Counted from the stretch's first letter, positions 48,295-57,512 are shown. The stretch: 64,000 nt of DNA from Brevundimonas aurantiaca (GCF_014199955.1 NZ_JACHOQ010000002.1:186001-250000); one strand, 5' to 3'. The notes: a model not told the origin generated them from the sequence alone. Numbers and translations are program-made.

Positions 48295-48506
48295 TAAGGC
48301 CGGCTTCTGACTTCCCAGTCCAGGGTCCAGCGGTTCGGCCCGGCGCGCTTCAGCTCCGTCACGGCCGCCGGAACCTGCCGGTCCAGACCGTCCAGCAGCG
48401 CCACCCCCTGGCCGATCGAGGCGATGGTGGCGTTTGTCTGCCAGAAGGGCCCGCCCAAACCTCTGAGCGAGAAGCGGATATGAACCGTGTCGTTGATCTG
48501 CGGCAT
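48294..48506 (-). CDS. Small hypothetical protein (70 aa)
   Basis: 70 residues, soluble, predicted beta-rich (VHIRFSLRGLGGPFWQTNATIASIG). I recognise no family. ATG at 48506 with GAGAG about 8 bases upstream; GTG at 48512 is the alternative. It lies between the palindromic repeat, which provides its stop region, and tRNA-Val. The coding case rests on open frame length, a plausible start and a sensible amino-acid composition. Confidence 0.55.
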   Translation of the reverse strand: MPQINDTVHIRFSLRGLGGPFWQTNATIASIGQGVALLDGLDRQVPAAVTELKRAGPNRWTLDWEVRSRP

Positions 48507-48561
48507 CGACACTCTCGTCGCGTTCGCAAGCTGGGCTGCAAGGCGTCTATGAGGGAAAAGA

Positions 48562-48636
48562 TGGTGGATGCGACAGGGATTGAACCTGTGACCCCCTCGG
48601 TGTGAACGAGGTGCTCTCCCGCTGAGCTACGCATCC
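48562..48636 (-). tRNA. tRNA-Val (anticodon CAC)
   Basis: 75 bases with encoded CCA. The cloverleaf is complete: acceptor GGATGCG with CGCATCC, D-stem GCTC with GAGC, anticodon stem CCTCG with CGAGG around loop TTCACAC, and T-stem ACAGG with CCTGT around TTCAATC. The anticodon reads GUG codons. Confidence 0.97.
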
Positions 48637-48692
48637 ATGCCTTGCGGAGGCGGCGACATAGCCCGGTCGCTCGCGCGGCGCAAGCGTCCGTT

Positions 48693-49982
48693 TCAGATTC
48701 CGGCCGCCTGAACGGCTTCGGGCGTCTCCGCCTCCGGATCGCCGGGCAGCCAGGCCACGTGGCCGTCATAGATATCGACGTTCAGAATGCCTTCCTCCCT
48801 GGCCACCAAGACCGGGACCAACATCTGACCGGTCACGTTCGTCGCCGTCCGCATCATGTCGATGACCCGGTCGATGGCGACGATATAGCCGATGCCTTCC
48901 AGCGGCAGGCCGGCGGTGGACAGGGTCAGGGTCAGCATGACGATCGAGGTTCCCGGAACCCCCGCCGTCCCCAGCGAGCCCAAGACCGCAGTCAGGCCGA
49001 TCAGTATGTATTGGGTCAGGGTCAGGTCGATCTGAAAATACTGGGCGATGAAGATCGAGGCGATGGCGGGATAGATGGCGCCGCACCCGTCCATCTTCAC
49101 ATTGGCGCCCAGAGGCACGGCGAAGGCGGCGTAGGCCTGGGGCACGCCCAGCCGCTCGACCGTCTGGCGCAGGGTGATCGGCAGGGTTCCCAGCGACGAC
49201 GAGGTGGCGAAGGCCGTCTGCTGGGCCGCGAAGGCGCCGCGGAAGAAGCTGACGACCTTCAGGCCATGGAGCTTCAGCAGCCCCGAATAGACGACCAGTA
49301 TGTGGAACAGGCAGGCGGCGTAGATGGCGCCGATAAACTTCAGCAGGGGCAGAAGCGCCTCCCAGCCATAGCCGCCGACGACCGAGCCGATCAGGCCGAA
49401 GACGCCGATGGGGGTCAGCTGGATCACCCAGCGGGTGATGCGGAATATGACGGACGCCCCCTCGTCCACCAGTCGCCGCACGCCCTGGGCCCGATCGCCC
49501 AGCGCGACCAGAGCCATGCCGACCAGGGCGGAGAAGAAGATGATCTGCAACACCTTGCCTTCGGCCAAGGCGGCGAAGGGATTGGTGGGGACGACGCCGA
49601 TCAGCACCTCCAGCGGCGTCGGAATGACCCTTTCCTTGACCTCGCCCAGCGGCAGGTTCGACAGGCCCACGCCCGGATTGATCAGATGGCCGAAGGCGAA
49701 ACCGACCAGCACGGCCAGCAGCGACGTGATCGCGATCCAGACGAGGGTGCGCACGCCCAGGCGGACGGCCCCCGCCCCTTCTCCCAACTTGGCGATCGAG
49801 CTGGCGATGGTGAACAGCACCAGGGGCGCCACCACCATGCGGATCAGGTTCAGATAGACGTCGCCGATCGGCTGCAGCCAGGTCTCGGCGCGTTCACGCA
49901 GAATCAGGCCGGCGATCACCCCCAGGGCGAGGCCCGCGAAGGTGCGCTGCCAAAGCGGAATCTGGAAGAAGCGGGAGATCAT
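48693..49982 (-). CDS. Dicarboxylate/amino acid:cation symporter (DAACS), divergent motifs
   Basis: Second DAACS transporter of the window, 429 residues, only distantly like the one at 16585. Seen: HP1 ATSSSLGTLP, helix-7 motif VKMDGCG where NMDGT is usual, and helix-8 DMMRTATNVTGQ where the last residue is Asp in sodium-coupled members. The substrate Asp and Arg of helix 8 remain. These changes suggest altered cation coupling. Substrate unknown. It stands alone between tRNA-Val and the phosphoglycolate phosphatase. Confidence 0.92.
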   Translation of the reverse strand: MISRFFQIPLWQRTFAGLALGVIAGLILRERAETWLQPIGDVYLNLIRMVVAPLVLFTIASSIAKLGEGAGAVRLGVRTLVWIAITSLLAVLVGFAFGHLINPGVGLSNLPLGEVKERVIPTPLEVLIGVVPTNPFAALAEGKVLQIIFFSALVGMALVALGDRAQGVRRLVDEGASVIFRITRWVIQLTPIGVFGLIGSVVGGYGWEALLPLLKFIGAIYAACLFHILVVYSGLLKLHGLKVVSFFRGAFAAQQTAFATSSSLGTLPITLRQTVERLGVPQAYAAFAVPLGANVKMDGCGAIYPAIASIFIAQYFQIDLTLTQYILIGLTAVLGSLGTAGVPGTSIVMLTLTLSTAGLPLEGIGYIVAIDRVIDMMRTATNVTGQMLVPVLVAREEGILNVDIYDGHVAWLPGDPEAETPEAVQAAGI

Positions 49983-50096
49983 GAAGGGCGCTTTCGGCTG
50001 GGATGGGCCAATCTGTCCATCGGCCCGCCGTTCCGCAACCGTCGTCGTGCCCGAACATGGCCAGTTTTCCTGCGTGCAGGCTTAAGCGCAGCTCTT

Positions 50097-50810
50097 TCAG
50101 GCCTTCAGGGCCCGCCTTACGTAAAACTCGGCCAGAATGCCGTCGATCGCCTCTTCCACGTCTTCGAAGGCGTCGATCAGGACGTCTCCGCCCAGGGTGT
50201 CCACCGGCACGGGCGTGTAGCCGAAGGTGGTCAGGACACAGGGCATGTCGGCGTCGCGGGCCGCCTCGGCGTCGGGCGCGGCGTCGCCGACCATGATCGC
50301 GCGGGCCGGGTCACCGCCCGCCATCGCCACAGCCTCTTTCAGATGCGCGCCAGAGGGTTTGCGCGCGCTGACCCGATCGGGGCCGGCGACGGCCAGGAAA
50401 TGGCGGCGAAGATCAAGCCGGTCCAGCAACAGTTCAGACAGGTCCGACCGCTTGTTGGTGGCGACCGCCAAGACTGCGCCGCGTTCGGCCAGGCGTTCCA
50501 AGGTCTCGACGACACCCTCGAACGCCCGCGAGCCGTCGGCGATATGGGCGGTGTAATCGACCAGGAACCGCTCAAAGAGCGCATCGGACCGGGCCCGTTC
50601 CACATCGGCGCCGGCCGCCTCGAACCCATGCGCCAACAGGGCGCGCGCGCCCGAGCCGATCAAGGTCCTCGCCGCTTCGGGTCGCGCAGGGGGCAATCCC
50701 TCCTCGACCAGCAGACGGTTCAGGGTTCCAACCAGATCCGGAGCGGAATCGACCAGGGTGCCGTCCAGATCGAAGAGGACGGTCCAGCCGTCCAGGTCAC
50801 GCAGGCTCAT
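50097..50810 (-). CDS. gph: HAD-family phosphatase, phosphoglycolate phosphatase-like
   Basis: 237 residues. Seen: nucleophile Asp in FDLDGTLVDSAPD, cap domain, motif II Ser/Thr in AVATNKR, motif III Lys in SARKPSGAHL, and motif IV in MVGDAAPDAEAA. This set fits 2-phosphoglycolate phosphatase, which clears a DNA-repair by-product. It starts 15 bases after the FAD-linked dehydrogenase stop on the same strand, and that enzyme could oxidise the glycolate formed. Confidence 0.9.
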   Translation of the reverse strand: MSLRDLDGWTVLFDLDGTLVDSAPDLVGTLNRLLVEEGLPPARPEAARTLIGSGARALLAHGFEAAGADVERARSDALFERFLVDYTAHIADGSRAFEGVVETLERLAERGAVLAVATNKRSDLSELLLDRLDLRRHFLAVAGPDRVSARKPSGAHLKEAVAMAGGDPARAIMVGDAAPDAEAARDADMPCVLTTFGYTPVPVDTLGGDVLIDAFEDVEEAIDGILAEFYVRRALKA

Positions 50811-50825
50811 CGTCGCCCTGTCCGT

Positions 50826-52238
50826 CTAGAAGAGAACTGAGGGGTTCATGATCCGCTGCGGATCGATGGCGCGTCGGATGGCGGCCATGGTCTCGATCTC
50901 CAGCGGCGACTTGTAGCGTTTGACCTCTTCGGTCTTCAGCCGACCCAGGCCGTGTTCGGCCGAGATTGAGCCGTCGTAACGCCCGACGACGTCGTGAACG
51001 ACCTGCGAGCCCTCTTTCCAGCGGCCGATGAAGGCCGCCACATCCTCGCCGACGCCGGGCAGGATGTCGTAGTGCAGATTGCCGTCGCCGACGTGGCCGA
51101 ACACCGAGACACGGGCGCCGGGATGGAAGCGCTCGACGGCCGCTGTGGCCTCGTCGATGAATTCGGCGATGCGGCTGATCGGGACGGAGACATCGTGTTT
51201 CCACCCGCCGCCCTCGGGCTTCAGGGCCGCTGAATGCTCTTCACGCAGCCGCCAGAAGGCGGCGCGTTGCGCATCGTTCTGCGCTATGGCGGCGTCGGTG
51301 ATCAGCCCCTCCTCAAAGGCGACTTCCAGCAGCCGCTCCATCTGGGCCTCGGCGCCCCCCGCCGTCCCGGACGCGATCTCGATCAACACATACCAATTCG
51401 GCGTCGTGTCCAGCGGTTCGCGGGTGTCGGGGATGTTCTTGAGCACCAGCTCCATGCCCAGACGTTTCATCAACTCAAAGGCCTCGACCCCGCCGCCGGT
51501 CTCCGCCTTGGCGCGGGCGAGCAGTTCGATGGACGCCGCAGCCGTTTCCAGGGCGACCACGGCGACCGCGCGCGACCGCATGATCGGAAACAGCTTCAGG
51601 GTGGCCGCAGTGACGACGCCCAGGGTGCCCTCCGCGCCGATCAGCAACTGCTTGAGATCATAGCCGGTATTGTCCTTTCGCAGCCGCTTCAGACCGTGAA
51701 AGACCTCGCCGTTCGGCAGGACCGCCTCCAGGCCCAGGACCAGGTCCCGCATCATGCCGTAGCGCAGCACCTGGGTGCCGCCGGCGTTGGTGGAGATCAC
51801 CCCCCCGATCGTCGCCGAGCCTTCGGCCGCCAGGCTGAGCGGAAAGGCCCGTCCGGCCGCCGCCGCCGCCTGCTGGGCCTCCAGCAGGGTCAGACCCGCC
51901 TCCACCGTCATGGCGTCGTCCAAGGGGGTCACGTCGCGCACGGCCCGTATCTTCTTGAGGGACAACAACACCTCGCCGAACGGGATCTGTCCCCCGACCA
52001 GGCCCGTGCCCCCGCCCTGGGGGGTGACGGCCACGCCTGACTGGGCGCAGATGGCGATCGCCTTGGCGGTTTCCTCGGTCGAGCGCGGCGTCAGCAGAAT
52101 AGGCGTATGACCCGTCCAGCGGTTTCGCCACTCCGTCAGGGACGGGGCGATGACCTCTGGATCCTGGGTCCAGCCGCCAGGGCCGAGGGCGGCCTTCAGC
52201 GCGTCGAGGACAGCGGTCGAGGGAATGGCGTGGGGCAT
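50826..52238 (-). CDS. FAD-linked 2-hydroxyacid dehydrogenase (GlcD/D-lactate type)
   Basis: 470 residues: PCMH FAD-binding domain (about 40-215) with PQGGGTGLVGGQIP and TIGGVISTNAGG, and then the FAD-oxidase C-terminal domain (about 220-468) with HVGDGNLHYDI and SAEHGLGRLK, the metal and substrate residues. The family oxidises D-lactate, glycolate or D-2-hydroxyglutarate. Coupling to a phosphoglycolate phosphatase gene favours glycolate, but glcE and glcF are not here, so this is not certain. Confidence 0.92.
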   Translation of the reverse strand: MPHAIPSTAVLDALKAALGPGGWTQDPEVIAPSLTEWRNRWTGHTPILLTPRSTEETAKAIAICAQSGVAVTPQGGGTGLVGGQIPFGEVLLSLKKIRAVRDVTPLDDAMTVEAGLTLLEAQQAAAAAGRAFPLSLAAEGSATIGGVISTNAGGTQVLRYGMMRDLVLGLEAVLPNGEVFHGLKRLRKDNTGYDLKQLLIGAEGTLGVVTAATLKLFPIMRSRAVAVVALETAAASIELLARAKAETGGGVEAFELMKRLGMELVLKNIPDTREPLDTTPNWYVLIEIASGTAGGAEAQMERLLEVAFEEGLITDAAIAQNDAQRAAFWRLREEHSAALKPEGGGWKHDVSVPISRIAEFIDEATAAVERFHPGARVSVFGHVGDGNLHYDILPGVGEDVAAFIGRWKEGSQVVHDVVGRYDGSISAEHGLGRLKTEEVKRYKSPLEIETMAAIRRAIDPQRIMNPSVLF

Positions 52239-52323
52239 TCGCCCCTTTTGTCAGGCGTCGCGATCGGTTGAAAGGCGTTTTCGCGCCATTTCACCTCCTC
52301 CCTTATCTGCCGTACAAGACGCC

Positions 52324-54060
52324 ATGGCTCCGCTTCGTCCCGACACCCTGGCCGTCGCCCTGGCGCGCATCTTCGAAGGACCGATGATCGATCGCGCCAG
52401 TTGGTTCGCCCTGACCGGGGGCGAGCGGCTGTTTGCGGCGGGCGATCCGTCCGACACCCTCTATCTGGTCCGCTCAGGCCGGCTGGGGGTGTTTCACGTC
52501 GAGACGGATCAGCCGCCCCAGCTGGTCGGCGTCATCCGGCCCGGAGAGCCGGTCGGCGAAATGGCCATGGTGGCCGGCACCCCGCACACCGCGGACGTGG
52601 TCGCCCTGCGCGACACCGAAATCCTGGCCCTGCCGCGCGAAGCCTTCTTCGACGCCGCTCGATCCGAGCCGGATCTGCTGGTCGAACTGTCGCGTCTGAT
52701 GATCCATCGCGCCCGCGAGCGGGCCGTGGGCGCCGCCGAGCCCAGCGTCTTCGGCTTCGTCTCGGCCCGCCCGCGTCCGATCCGCGCCTTCGTCGAACGG
52801 ATCGCGGCGGGCGTCCAGGCCATGGGCTTCACCTGCAAGGTGATCGATCAGTCGGCTCTCAGCTCGGCCGCCGACTGGTTCAGCCGGGTCGAGGACGACC
52901 ACGACTATGTCCTCTATGTCGCCGAACTGGACCAGAAGGCCTGGGCCGAGCTGTGCGCCCGCCAGGTCGATCGCCTGTTCATCGTCGGCAGCGGGCTTCT
53001 GGCCCCGCCGTCGGACCTGCCCCGGCGTATGGGCTTCGGCGACGGCCGGCGTCTGACCGATCTGATCCTGCTGCGCGATCCACGCATGAACCGGCCGGCC
53101 AACACTCGCGTCTGGCTCAATGTGCTCCAGCCGGACCGCTGGTTCCATTGCGTCGAGGGAGTCGAGACCGATTCAGACCGCATGGCCCGCGTCATCACGG
53201 GCACGGCGGTCGGCCTGGTCCTGTCGGGCGGCGGGGCGCGGGCCTATTGCCACATGGGGGCGATCAAGGCCCTGGAGGAGGCCCGGGTCCCCATCGACTT
53301 CGTCGGGGGCGCCTCCATGGGGGCGGTGGTGGCGGCCGGACCGGCCATGGGCTGGTCGTTCGAGCGGCTGGACTTCGAGATCCGTCGCGCCTTCGTCGAA
53401 TCCGACCCCTTGTCCGACCTGGCCTTTCCCATCATCGCCATGTCGCGCGCCCGCAAGGTGGCCCGGCTGCTGGAGCGGGCCTATGGCGACACCGATCTGG
53501 CCGATCTCTGCCTGCCCTTCTTCTGCGTCTCCTCCAACCTGACGTCCGGCCGGATCGAGGTTCATCGCGCGGGCCTGATGCGCCGGGCCATGCGCGCCTC
53601 GATCGCCATTCCCGGCGTCCTTCCGCCCGTGGTCATGGACGGCCAGGTTCTGGTGGACGGGGCGGTGCTGAAGAACTTCCCCACCAGCGTGATGCGCCAG
53701 CTGAACAACGGCCCCATCATCGGCGTGGACATGTCCCAGACCCGCGGCGTCGATCCGGCCGCCCTGGAGAATCCCCCCTCCTGGTGGAAATGGGTGCTGT
53801 CGGGCGCCTGGAAGGCCGGCCCGCCCATCGTCTCCATCCTGATGCGCTCGGCCACCATCACCACCGACGCCGAGATGGAGCAGTCGCGCGCCGCCGCCGA
53901 CGTCCTGATCCTGCCGCGAACCGGCGGGACCGACATCCGCGACTGGAAGGCCTATGAGGAGCCGGTCGCCTCAGGCTACGCGGCGACCCGGGCGGCCCTG
54001 GCGGACCTGCCCGTTCCCGTCACCCACCTGCGGCGGCGATCCCGCGCCTTCGACCTGTAA
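52324..54060 (+). CDS. Patatin-like phospholipase with N-terminal cyclic-nucleotide-binding domain
   Basis: 578 residues of the neuropathy-target-esterase-like type. Residues about 15-135 form a cNMP-binding/CAP-ED beta roll (GDPSDTLYLVRSGRLGVF, GEPVGEMAMVAG). A middle domain follows (about 150-290). The patatin lipase (about 300-490) has the oxyanion loop LSGGGARAY, Ser nucleophile in GGASMG and Asp in VDGAV of the Ser-Asp dyad. It probably hydrolyses phospholipids or lysophospholipids at the inner membrane. Start at the ATG at 52324. Divergent from the FAD dehydrogenase. Confidence 0.93.
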   Translation: MAPLRPDTLAVALARIFEGPMIDRASWFALTGGERLFAAGDPSDTLYLVRSGRLGVFHVETDQPPQLVGVIRPGEPVGEMAMVAGTPHTADVVALRDTEILALPREAFFDAARSEPDLLVELSRLMIHRARERAVGAAEPSVFGFVSARPRPIRAFVERIAAGVQAMGFTCKVIDQSALSSAADWFSRVEDDHDYVLYVAELDQKAWAELCARQVDRLFIVGSGLLAPPSDLPRRMGFGDGRRLTDLILLRDPRMNRPANTRVWLNVLQPDRWFHCVEGVETDSDRMARVITGTAVGLVLSGGGARAYCHMGAIKALEEARVPIDFVGGASMGAVVAAGPAMGWSFERLDFEIRRAFVESDPLSDLAFPIIAMSRARKVARLLERAYGDTDLADLCLPFFCVSSNLTSGRIEVHRAGLMRRAMRASIAIPGVLPPVVMDGQVLVDGAVLKNFPTSVMRQLNNGPIIGVDMSQTRGVDPAALENPPSWWKWVLSGAWKAGPPIVSILMRSATITTDAEMEQSRAAADVLILPRTGGTDIRDWKAYEEPVASGYAATRAALADLPVPVTHLRRRSRAFDL

Positions 54061-54062
54061 GT

Positions 54063-55871
54063 TCAGAGCGGGGCGCAGGCCTGTTCCAGCCAGGCCCGCA
54101 CCTCGCCCTCGACCAGGGGGCCGACCTTGGCCAGGGTCTCGGCGTGATAGGCGTCGACATAGGCCCGCTCGTCCGGGGTCAGCAGATCGACGTCGATCAG
54201 CTTGCGGTCGATCGGGGCGAAGGTCAGCTGTTCGAACCCGTGCATCGGCCGCTCTCCGCCCTCGGGAACCACGGCCGGCGTCACCACCTGCAGGGTCTCG
54301 ATGCGGACGCCCCAATGGCCCTCGCGGTAATAGCCGGGCTCGTTGGACAGGATCATCCCCTCCAGCAGCGGCTGGCTGGTGCCCCATTTGGCGATCCGCT
54401 GCGGCCCCTCGTGGACGCCCAGATAGGAGCCGACGCCGTGGCCGGTCCCATGGTCGTAATCCAGCCCCGCCGCCCACATCGGCGCCCGCGCTATGGCGTC
54501 CAGCGCCATGCCGCTGGTCCCCGCCGGGAAGCGGATCGTCGCCATGGCGATATGGGCCTTCAGCACCAGGGTGAACTTGTGACGCTGGTCCGCCGTCGGC
54601 TCGCCCACCGCCATGGTGCGGGTCACGTCGGTCGTCCCGTCCAAATACTGGCCCCCGCCGTCCACCAGCAGCAGGGAGCCCTTCTCGATCTTGCGGATCG
54701 TGGCCCCGACCGGCTTGTAATGCGGCAGGGCGCCGTTCGGCCCGGCTCCGGCGATGGTGTCGAAACTCAGGTCCTTCAGGGCGCCCGTCGCCTCGCGGAA
54801 CCGCTCCAGGGTCTCCACCACCTCGCGCTCGTCCGGCAGGGTCTGCTGGGCGACCGTGTCGACCCAGTGCAGGAAGTTGGCCAGGGCGGCGCCGTCGCGA
54901 ATATGGGCGCGTCGGCTGCCCTCGATCTCGACCGCGTTCTTGGCGGCGCGCGGAACGGCGCAGGGGTCCATGGCCCGCACCACCGTCGCCCCGGCCTGCT
55001 CCAGCCGGTCGAAATACCAGGCGGACGACAGGGCGGGATCAATCATCACCTTCTTGCCGGCCAGACTATCCAGCGCCTCCCCCAACCGCTCGGGCGCCTC
55101 CAGCCGCACGTCGTCGCCCAGCCAGCCGGGCAGTTCATTGGTCACCTTGGCCGGATCGAGGAACAGGCGCGCCTTGCCGTCGGCCTCCAGCACGGCCTGG
55201 CCGATCGGCAGGGGCGAGCGGATCACGTCGCCGCCGCGCACATTGAACAGCCAGGCGATCGACATGGGCGCGGTCAGAACCACGGCCTCGGCGCCGGCGT
55301 CCGCCACGGCCCGACCGATCCGCGCCCGCTTCGCCGCATGGGGCTCGCCGGAATAGACGTCTTCGTGCGGGACGACCGGAGCGGTCGGCTGGGCCGGACG
55401 ATCCGCCCCCCAGGCCAGGTCCAGCGGATTGGCCTCGACCGGCCTCAGCTCCGCCCCCGCCTTCTGGGCCGCCGCCTTCAGCGGGACCAGGGCGTCGGGG
55501 CTGTGCAGACGCGGATCATAGCCGATCACCTGGCCGGGCTTGGCCGTCTCCAGATAGGCGGCGACGTCGTTCAGGTCGCGCCGTTCGAACAGGGACGGAT
55601 CGGTCTGGACCTTGACCTGCACCGTATAGCGGCCGTCGGTGAACATGCTGGCCCGGTCCTGGAACACCACGGCCGCCCCGGCCGAGCCGTTGAAGCCGGT
55701 GGCCCAGGCCAGCCGCTCGTTGGCGTCGGGCAGATATTCGTTCTGGTGTTCGTCCTCGTGCGGGATCAGGAAGCCGTCCAGCCCCTGCTTGGCCATCTCG
55801 GCGCGCAACAGCGGCAGGTGTTTGGCCCCGAAGGACGGATCGGTGGTCTCGTCGAAGGTCTGGCGCATCAT
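54063..55871 (-). CDS. pepP: Xaa-Pro aminopeptidase (M24B, aminopeptidase P type)
   Basis: Removes N-terminal residues preceding proline. 602 residues: two creatinase-like N-terminal domains (about 20-310) and a pita-bread M24 domain (about 320-540) with all metal ligands visible: Asp in VDGGGQYLDGTTDVTRT (two), His in HGVGSYLGVHEG, Glu in SNEPGYY and Glu in VRIETL. The length fits the eukaryote-like APP1 group rather than the 440-residue E. coli form. It stops two bases from the patatin gene and follows prmA by 15 bases. Confidence 0.94.
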   Translation of the reverse strand: MMRQTFDETTDPSFGAKHLPLLRAEMAKQGLDGFLIPHEDEHQNEYLPDANERLAWATGFNGSAGAAVVFQDRASMFTDGRYTVQVKVQTDPSLFERRDLNDVAAYLETAKPGQVIGYDPRLHSPDALVPLKAAAQKAGAELRPVEANPLDLAWGADRPAQPTAPVVPHEDVYSGEPHAAKRARIGRAVADAGAEAVVLTAPMSIAWLFNVRGGDVIRSPLPIGQAVLEADGKARLFLDPAKVTNELPGWLGDDVRLEAPERLGEALDSLAGKKVMIDPALSSAWYFDRLEQAGATVVRAMDPCAVPRAAKNAVEIEGSRRAHIRDGAALANFLHWVDTVAQQTLPDEREVVETLERFREATGALKDLSFDTIAGAGPNGALPHYKPVGATIRKIEKGSLLLVDGGGQYLDGTTDVTRTMAVGEPTADQRHKFTLVLKAHIAMATIRFPAGTSGMALDAIARAPMWAAGLDYDHGTGHGVGSYLGVHEGPQRIAKWGTSQPLLEGMILSNEPGYYREGHWGVRIETLQVVTPAVVPEGGERPMHGFEQLTFAPIDRKLIDVDLLTPDERAYVDAYHAETLAKVGPLVEGEVRAWLEQACAPL

Positions 55872-55886
55872 CTCGTCTCTCGTTCC

Positions 55887-56753
55887 TCAGCCCATTCGCC
55901 GCAGCACCAGGGCGCTCCAGGCGTCGTGATGGATGCGCTTCTCCAGACGGAATCCCCGCGACGTATAGGCCGCCGTCACCCGACGTTCCTGGGTCCGCAG
56001 CAGGCCCGACAGTATGGCGACCCCGCCCAGGCTCAGCGCCGTCTTGATGTCCTGCGACAGGGCCACCAGCGGCGGGGCCAGGATGTTGGCGAAGACCAGA
56101 TCATAGGGTCCGTGCTTTCTCACCCGCTGGTCGTTCAGGCCCGAGGCGTGGACGAAGCTGGCGTGGGCCTGGTTCAGGGCGGCGTTCTCATTAGCGATCC
56201 GCACCGAGGGGGCGTCGATGTCGGTGCCGATGGCGATTCGGCTGCCGGTGCGGGCCGCCGCGATCGCCAGGACGCCGGTGCCGCAGCCGACGTCCAGCAC
56301 CCGCTCGAACCGCTCGCGCTTCAGCAGGTCGTCGAAGGCTTCCAGACAGCCGACCGTCGTGCCGTGGTGGCCGGTGCCGAAGGCGGCCCCGGCGTCGATC
56401 TTCAGATTGACGGCGTTCGGCGGAACCCGTCCCTCGTCATGGGCCCCATAGACGAAGAAGCGGCCGGCCCGCACCGGCGGCAGGCCCGACAGCGACATGG
56501 CCAGCCAGTCGGCGTCGGCCAGCTTCTCGACCGTGACGGTCACGGCATAGTCGGCCAGGGTCGCCTTCAGACCCTCGACCTCGTCCTCGGTCGTCGGGAA
56601 GGCGTCGATACGCCAGAGATTGCGATCCTCGTCCTCCTCCAGGATGGAATAGGTCGCCCCCTCCAGCATGGGATCGGCGTCGATGGCGGCGGCGGCGGCC
56701 TCGGCGCTGTCGCGCGAACCGCGCGCGATTATCTGAACTGCGGACTCGGACAT
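55887..56753 (-). CDS. prmA: Ribosomal protein L11 methyltransferase
   Basis: Trimethylates ribosomal protein L11. 288 residues: N-terminal substrate-recognition domain (about 1-100), and then a class I methyltransferase with [18 protein letters not shown] motif [15 protein letters not shown], and [12 protein letters not shown]. This set identifies PrmA. It is co-directional with pepP, 15 bases away, and divergent from the histone-like gene. Confidence 0.95.
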   Translation of the reverse strand: MSESAVQIIARGSRDSAEAAAAAIDADPMLEGATYSILEEDEDRNLWRIDAFPTTEDEVEGLKATLADYAVTVTVEKLADADWLAMSLSGLPPVRAGRFFVYGAHDEGRVPPNAVNLKIDAGAAFGTGHHGTTVGCLEAFDDLLKRERFERVLDVGCGTGVLAIAAARTGSRIAIGTDIDAPSVRIANENAALNQAHASFVHASGLNDQRVRKHGPYDLVFANILAPPLVALSQDIKTALSLGGVAILSGLLRTQERRVTAAYTSRGFRLEKRIHHDAWSALVLRRMG

Positions 56754-56850
56754 TTCTCAAACACCGCTAAGATGGCGAATCGTTGCGATCCGGCGCTTCG
56801 TCTTCCCGACGCCGCCGGGCTTTTTATCTAACCGAGGGGTCGGGGAATAC

Positions 56851-57450
56851 ATGGCCAAGTCACCGTCTACGTCTAAACCTGCGTCGCCGAAACCGGCGAC
56901 CGCCGCTTCCAAGCCTAAAGCCGCGCCGAAGTCGAGCGCTGTGAAGGCCGTCGCCGAGAAAACCGCCGCGCCCAAGGCGACCAAGCCCGCCGCTGCGAAG
57001 CCTGCGGCCAAGACGGCCGCCCCCAAGCCCGCCGCCAAGCCCGCCGCCAAGGCTCCGGCTGCGAAGCCGGCCGCCAAGGCCGCCGCTGCGAAGACCGCTG
57101 CGCCCAAGGCCGCACCGAAGGCGGCCGCCAAACCCAAGGCCGCTCCGGCCGCCAAGGCTGCGCCGGTGAAGGCCGCTGCGCCCAAGGCGTCCAAGCCCGC
57201 TGCAGCCAAGCCCGCCGCCAAGACCACAGCCGCGAAGCCGGCCGCCAAGGCCGCTGCGCCCAAGCCTGCCGCCCCGGCCGTCGTCGCTGCGCCGACGCCC
57301 GCTGCGGTCGTTGCGCCGGCCGCCGCCGCTCCGGCGCCGAAGCCGGTCGAAACGCCCAAGCCCGCCGCTCCGACCCCGGCCGCCGCGCCGAAGACGGATG
57401 AAAAGAGCTTCTTCGCCAAACTGGGCGATCTGATCTTCGGCAAGCGCTGA
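56851..57450 (+). CDS. Ala/Lys/Pro-rich histone-H1-like protein
   Basis: 199 residues, of which Ala, Lys and Pro make up the great majority, arranged as irregular AAKPAAK-like repeats across about 10-150. There are no acidic clusters, Cys or Trp. No signal peptide. The C-terminus (about 183-199, SFFAKLGDLIFGKR) is different: a short amphipathic helix with two Phe pairs. Such proteins resemble eukaryotic H1 tails and bacterial HctB or AlgP-type DNA-binding proteins, so nucleoid binding is a reasonable guess. The C-terminal helix could target membrane or a protein partner. ATG preceded by a GAGGGG-type site. A terminator lies at 57477-57507. Confidence 0.8.
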   Translation: MAKSPSTSKPASPKPATAASKPKAAPKSSAVKAVAEKTAAPKATKPAAAKPAAKTAAPKPAAKPAAKAPAAKPAAKAAAAKTAAPKAAPKAAAKPKAAPAAKAAPVKAAAPKASKPAAAKPAAKTTAAKPAAKAAAPKPAAPAVVAAPTPAAVVAPAAAAPAPKPVETPKPAAPTPAAAPKTDEKSFFAKLGDLIFGKR

Positions 57451-57476
57451 GTTCAAATCGCAGTCGAGACTGAAGC

Positions 57477-57507
57477 TCGCCGGACGGGTCCGCTCGTCCG
57501 GCGATTT
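57477..57507. terminator. Bidirectional terminator between convergent genes
   Basis: A perfect 10-bp stem (TCGCCGGACG and CGTCCGGCGA) with an 8-base loop, followed by TTT. It lies between the stop of the histone-like gene (57450) and the stop of the LysR gene (57513), so it can serve both. Confidence 0.65.
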
Positions 57508-57512
57508 CCGGT

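Noticed and set aside
48642..50840. Plus-strand open frame of 732 codons opposite the symporter and gph
   Set aside because: Antisense shadow spanning two real genes and starting at the tRNA edge; no domain.
54144..56831. Plus-strand open frame of 895 codons opposite pepP and prmA
   Set aside because: It is antisense to two well-supported genes, has low-complexity Gln/His/Arg/Gly composition and no recognisable domain. Long antisense frames are expected at this GC content.
56757..57443. Minus-strand Gly/Ala-rich frame (228 codons) opposite the histone-like gene
   Set aside because: It mirrors the AAKP repeats of the plus strand; its repeat is a consequence of the real gene's repeat.
56851..57450. 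Repetitive DNA resembling a tandem or CRISPR-like array
   Set aside because: Repeat units are irregular in length, stay in codon register and encode AAKP; there are no unique spacers of constant length.
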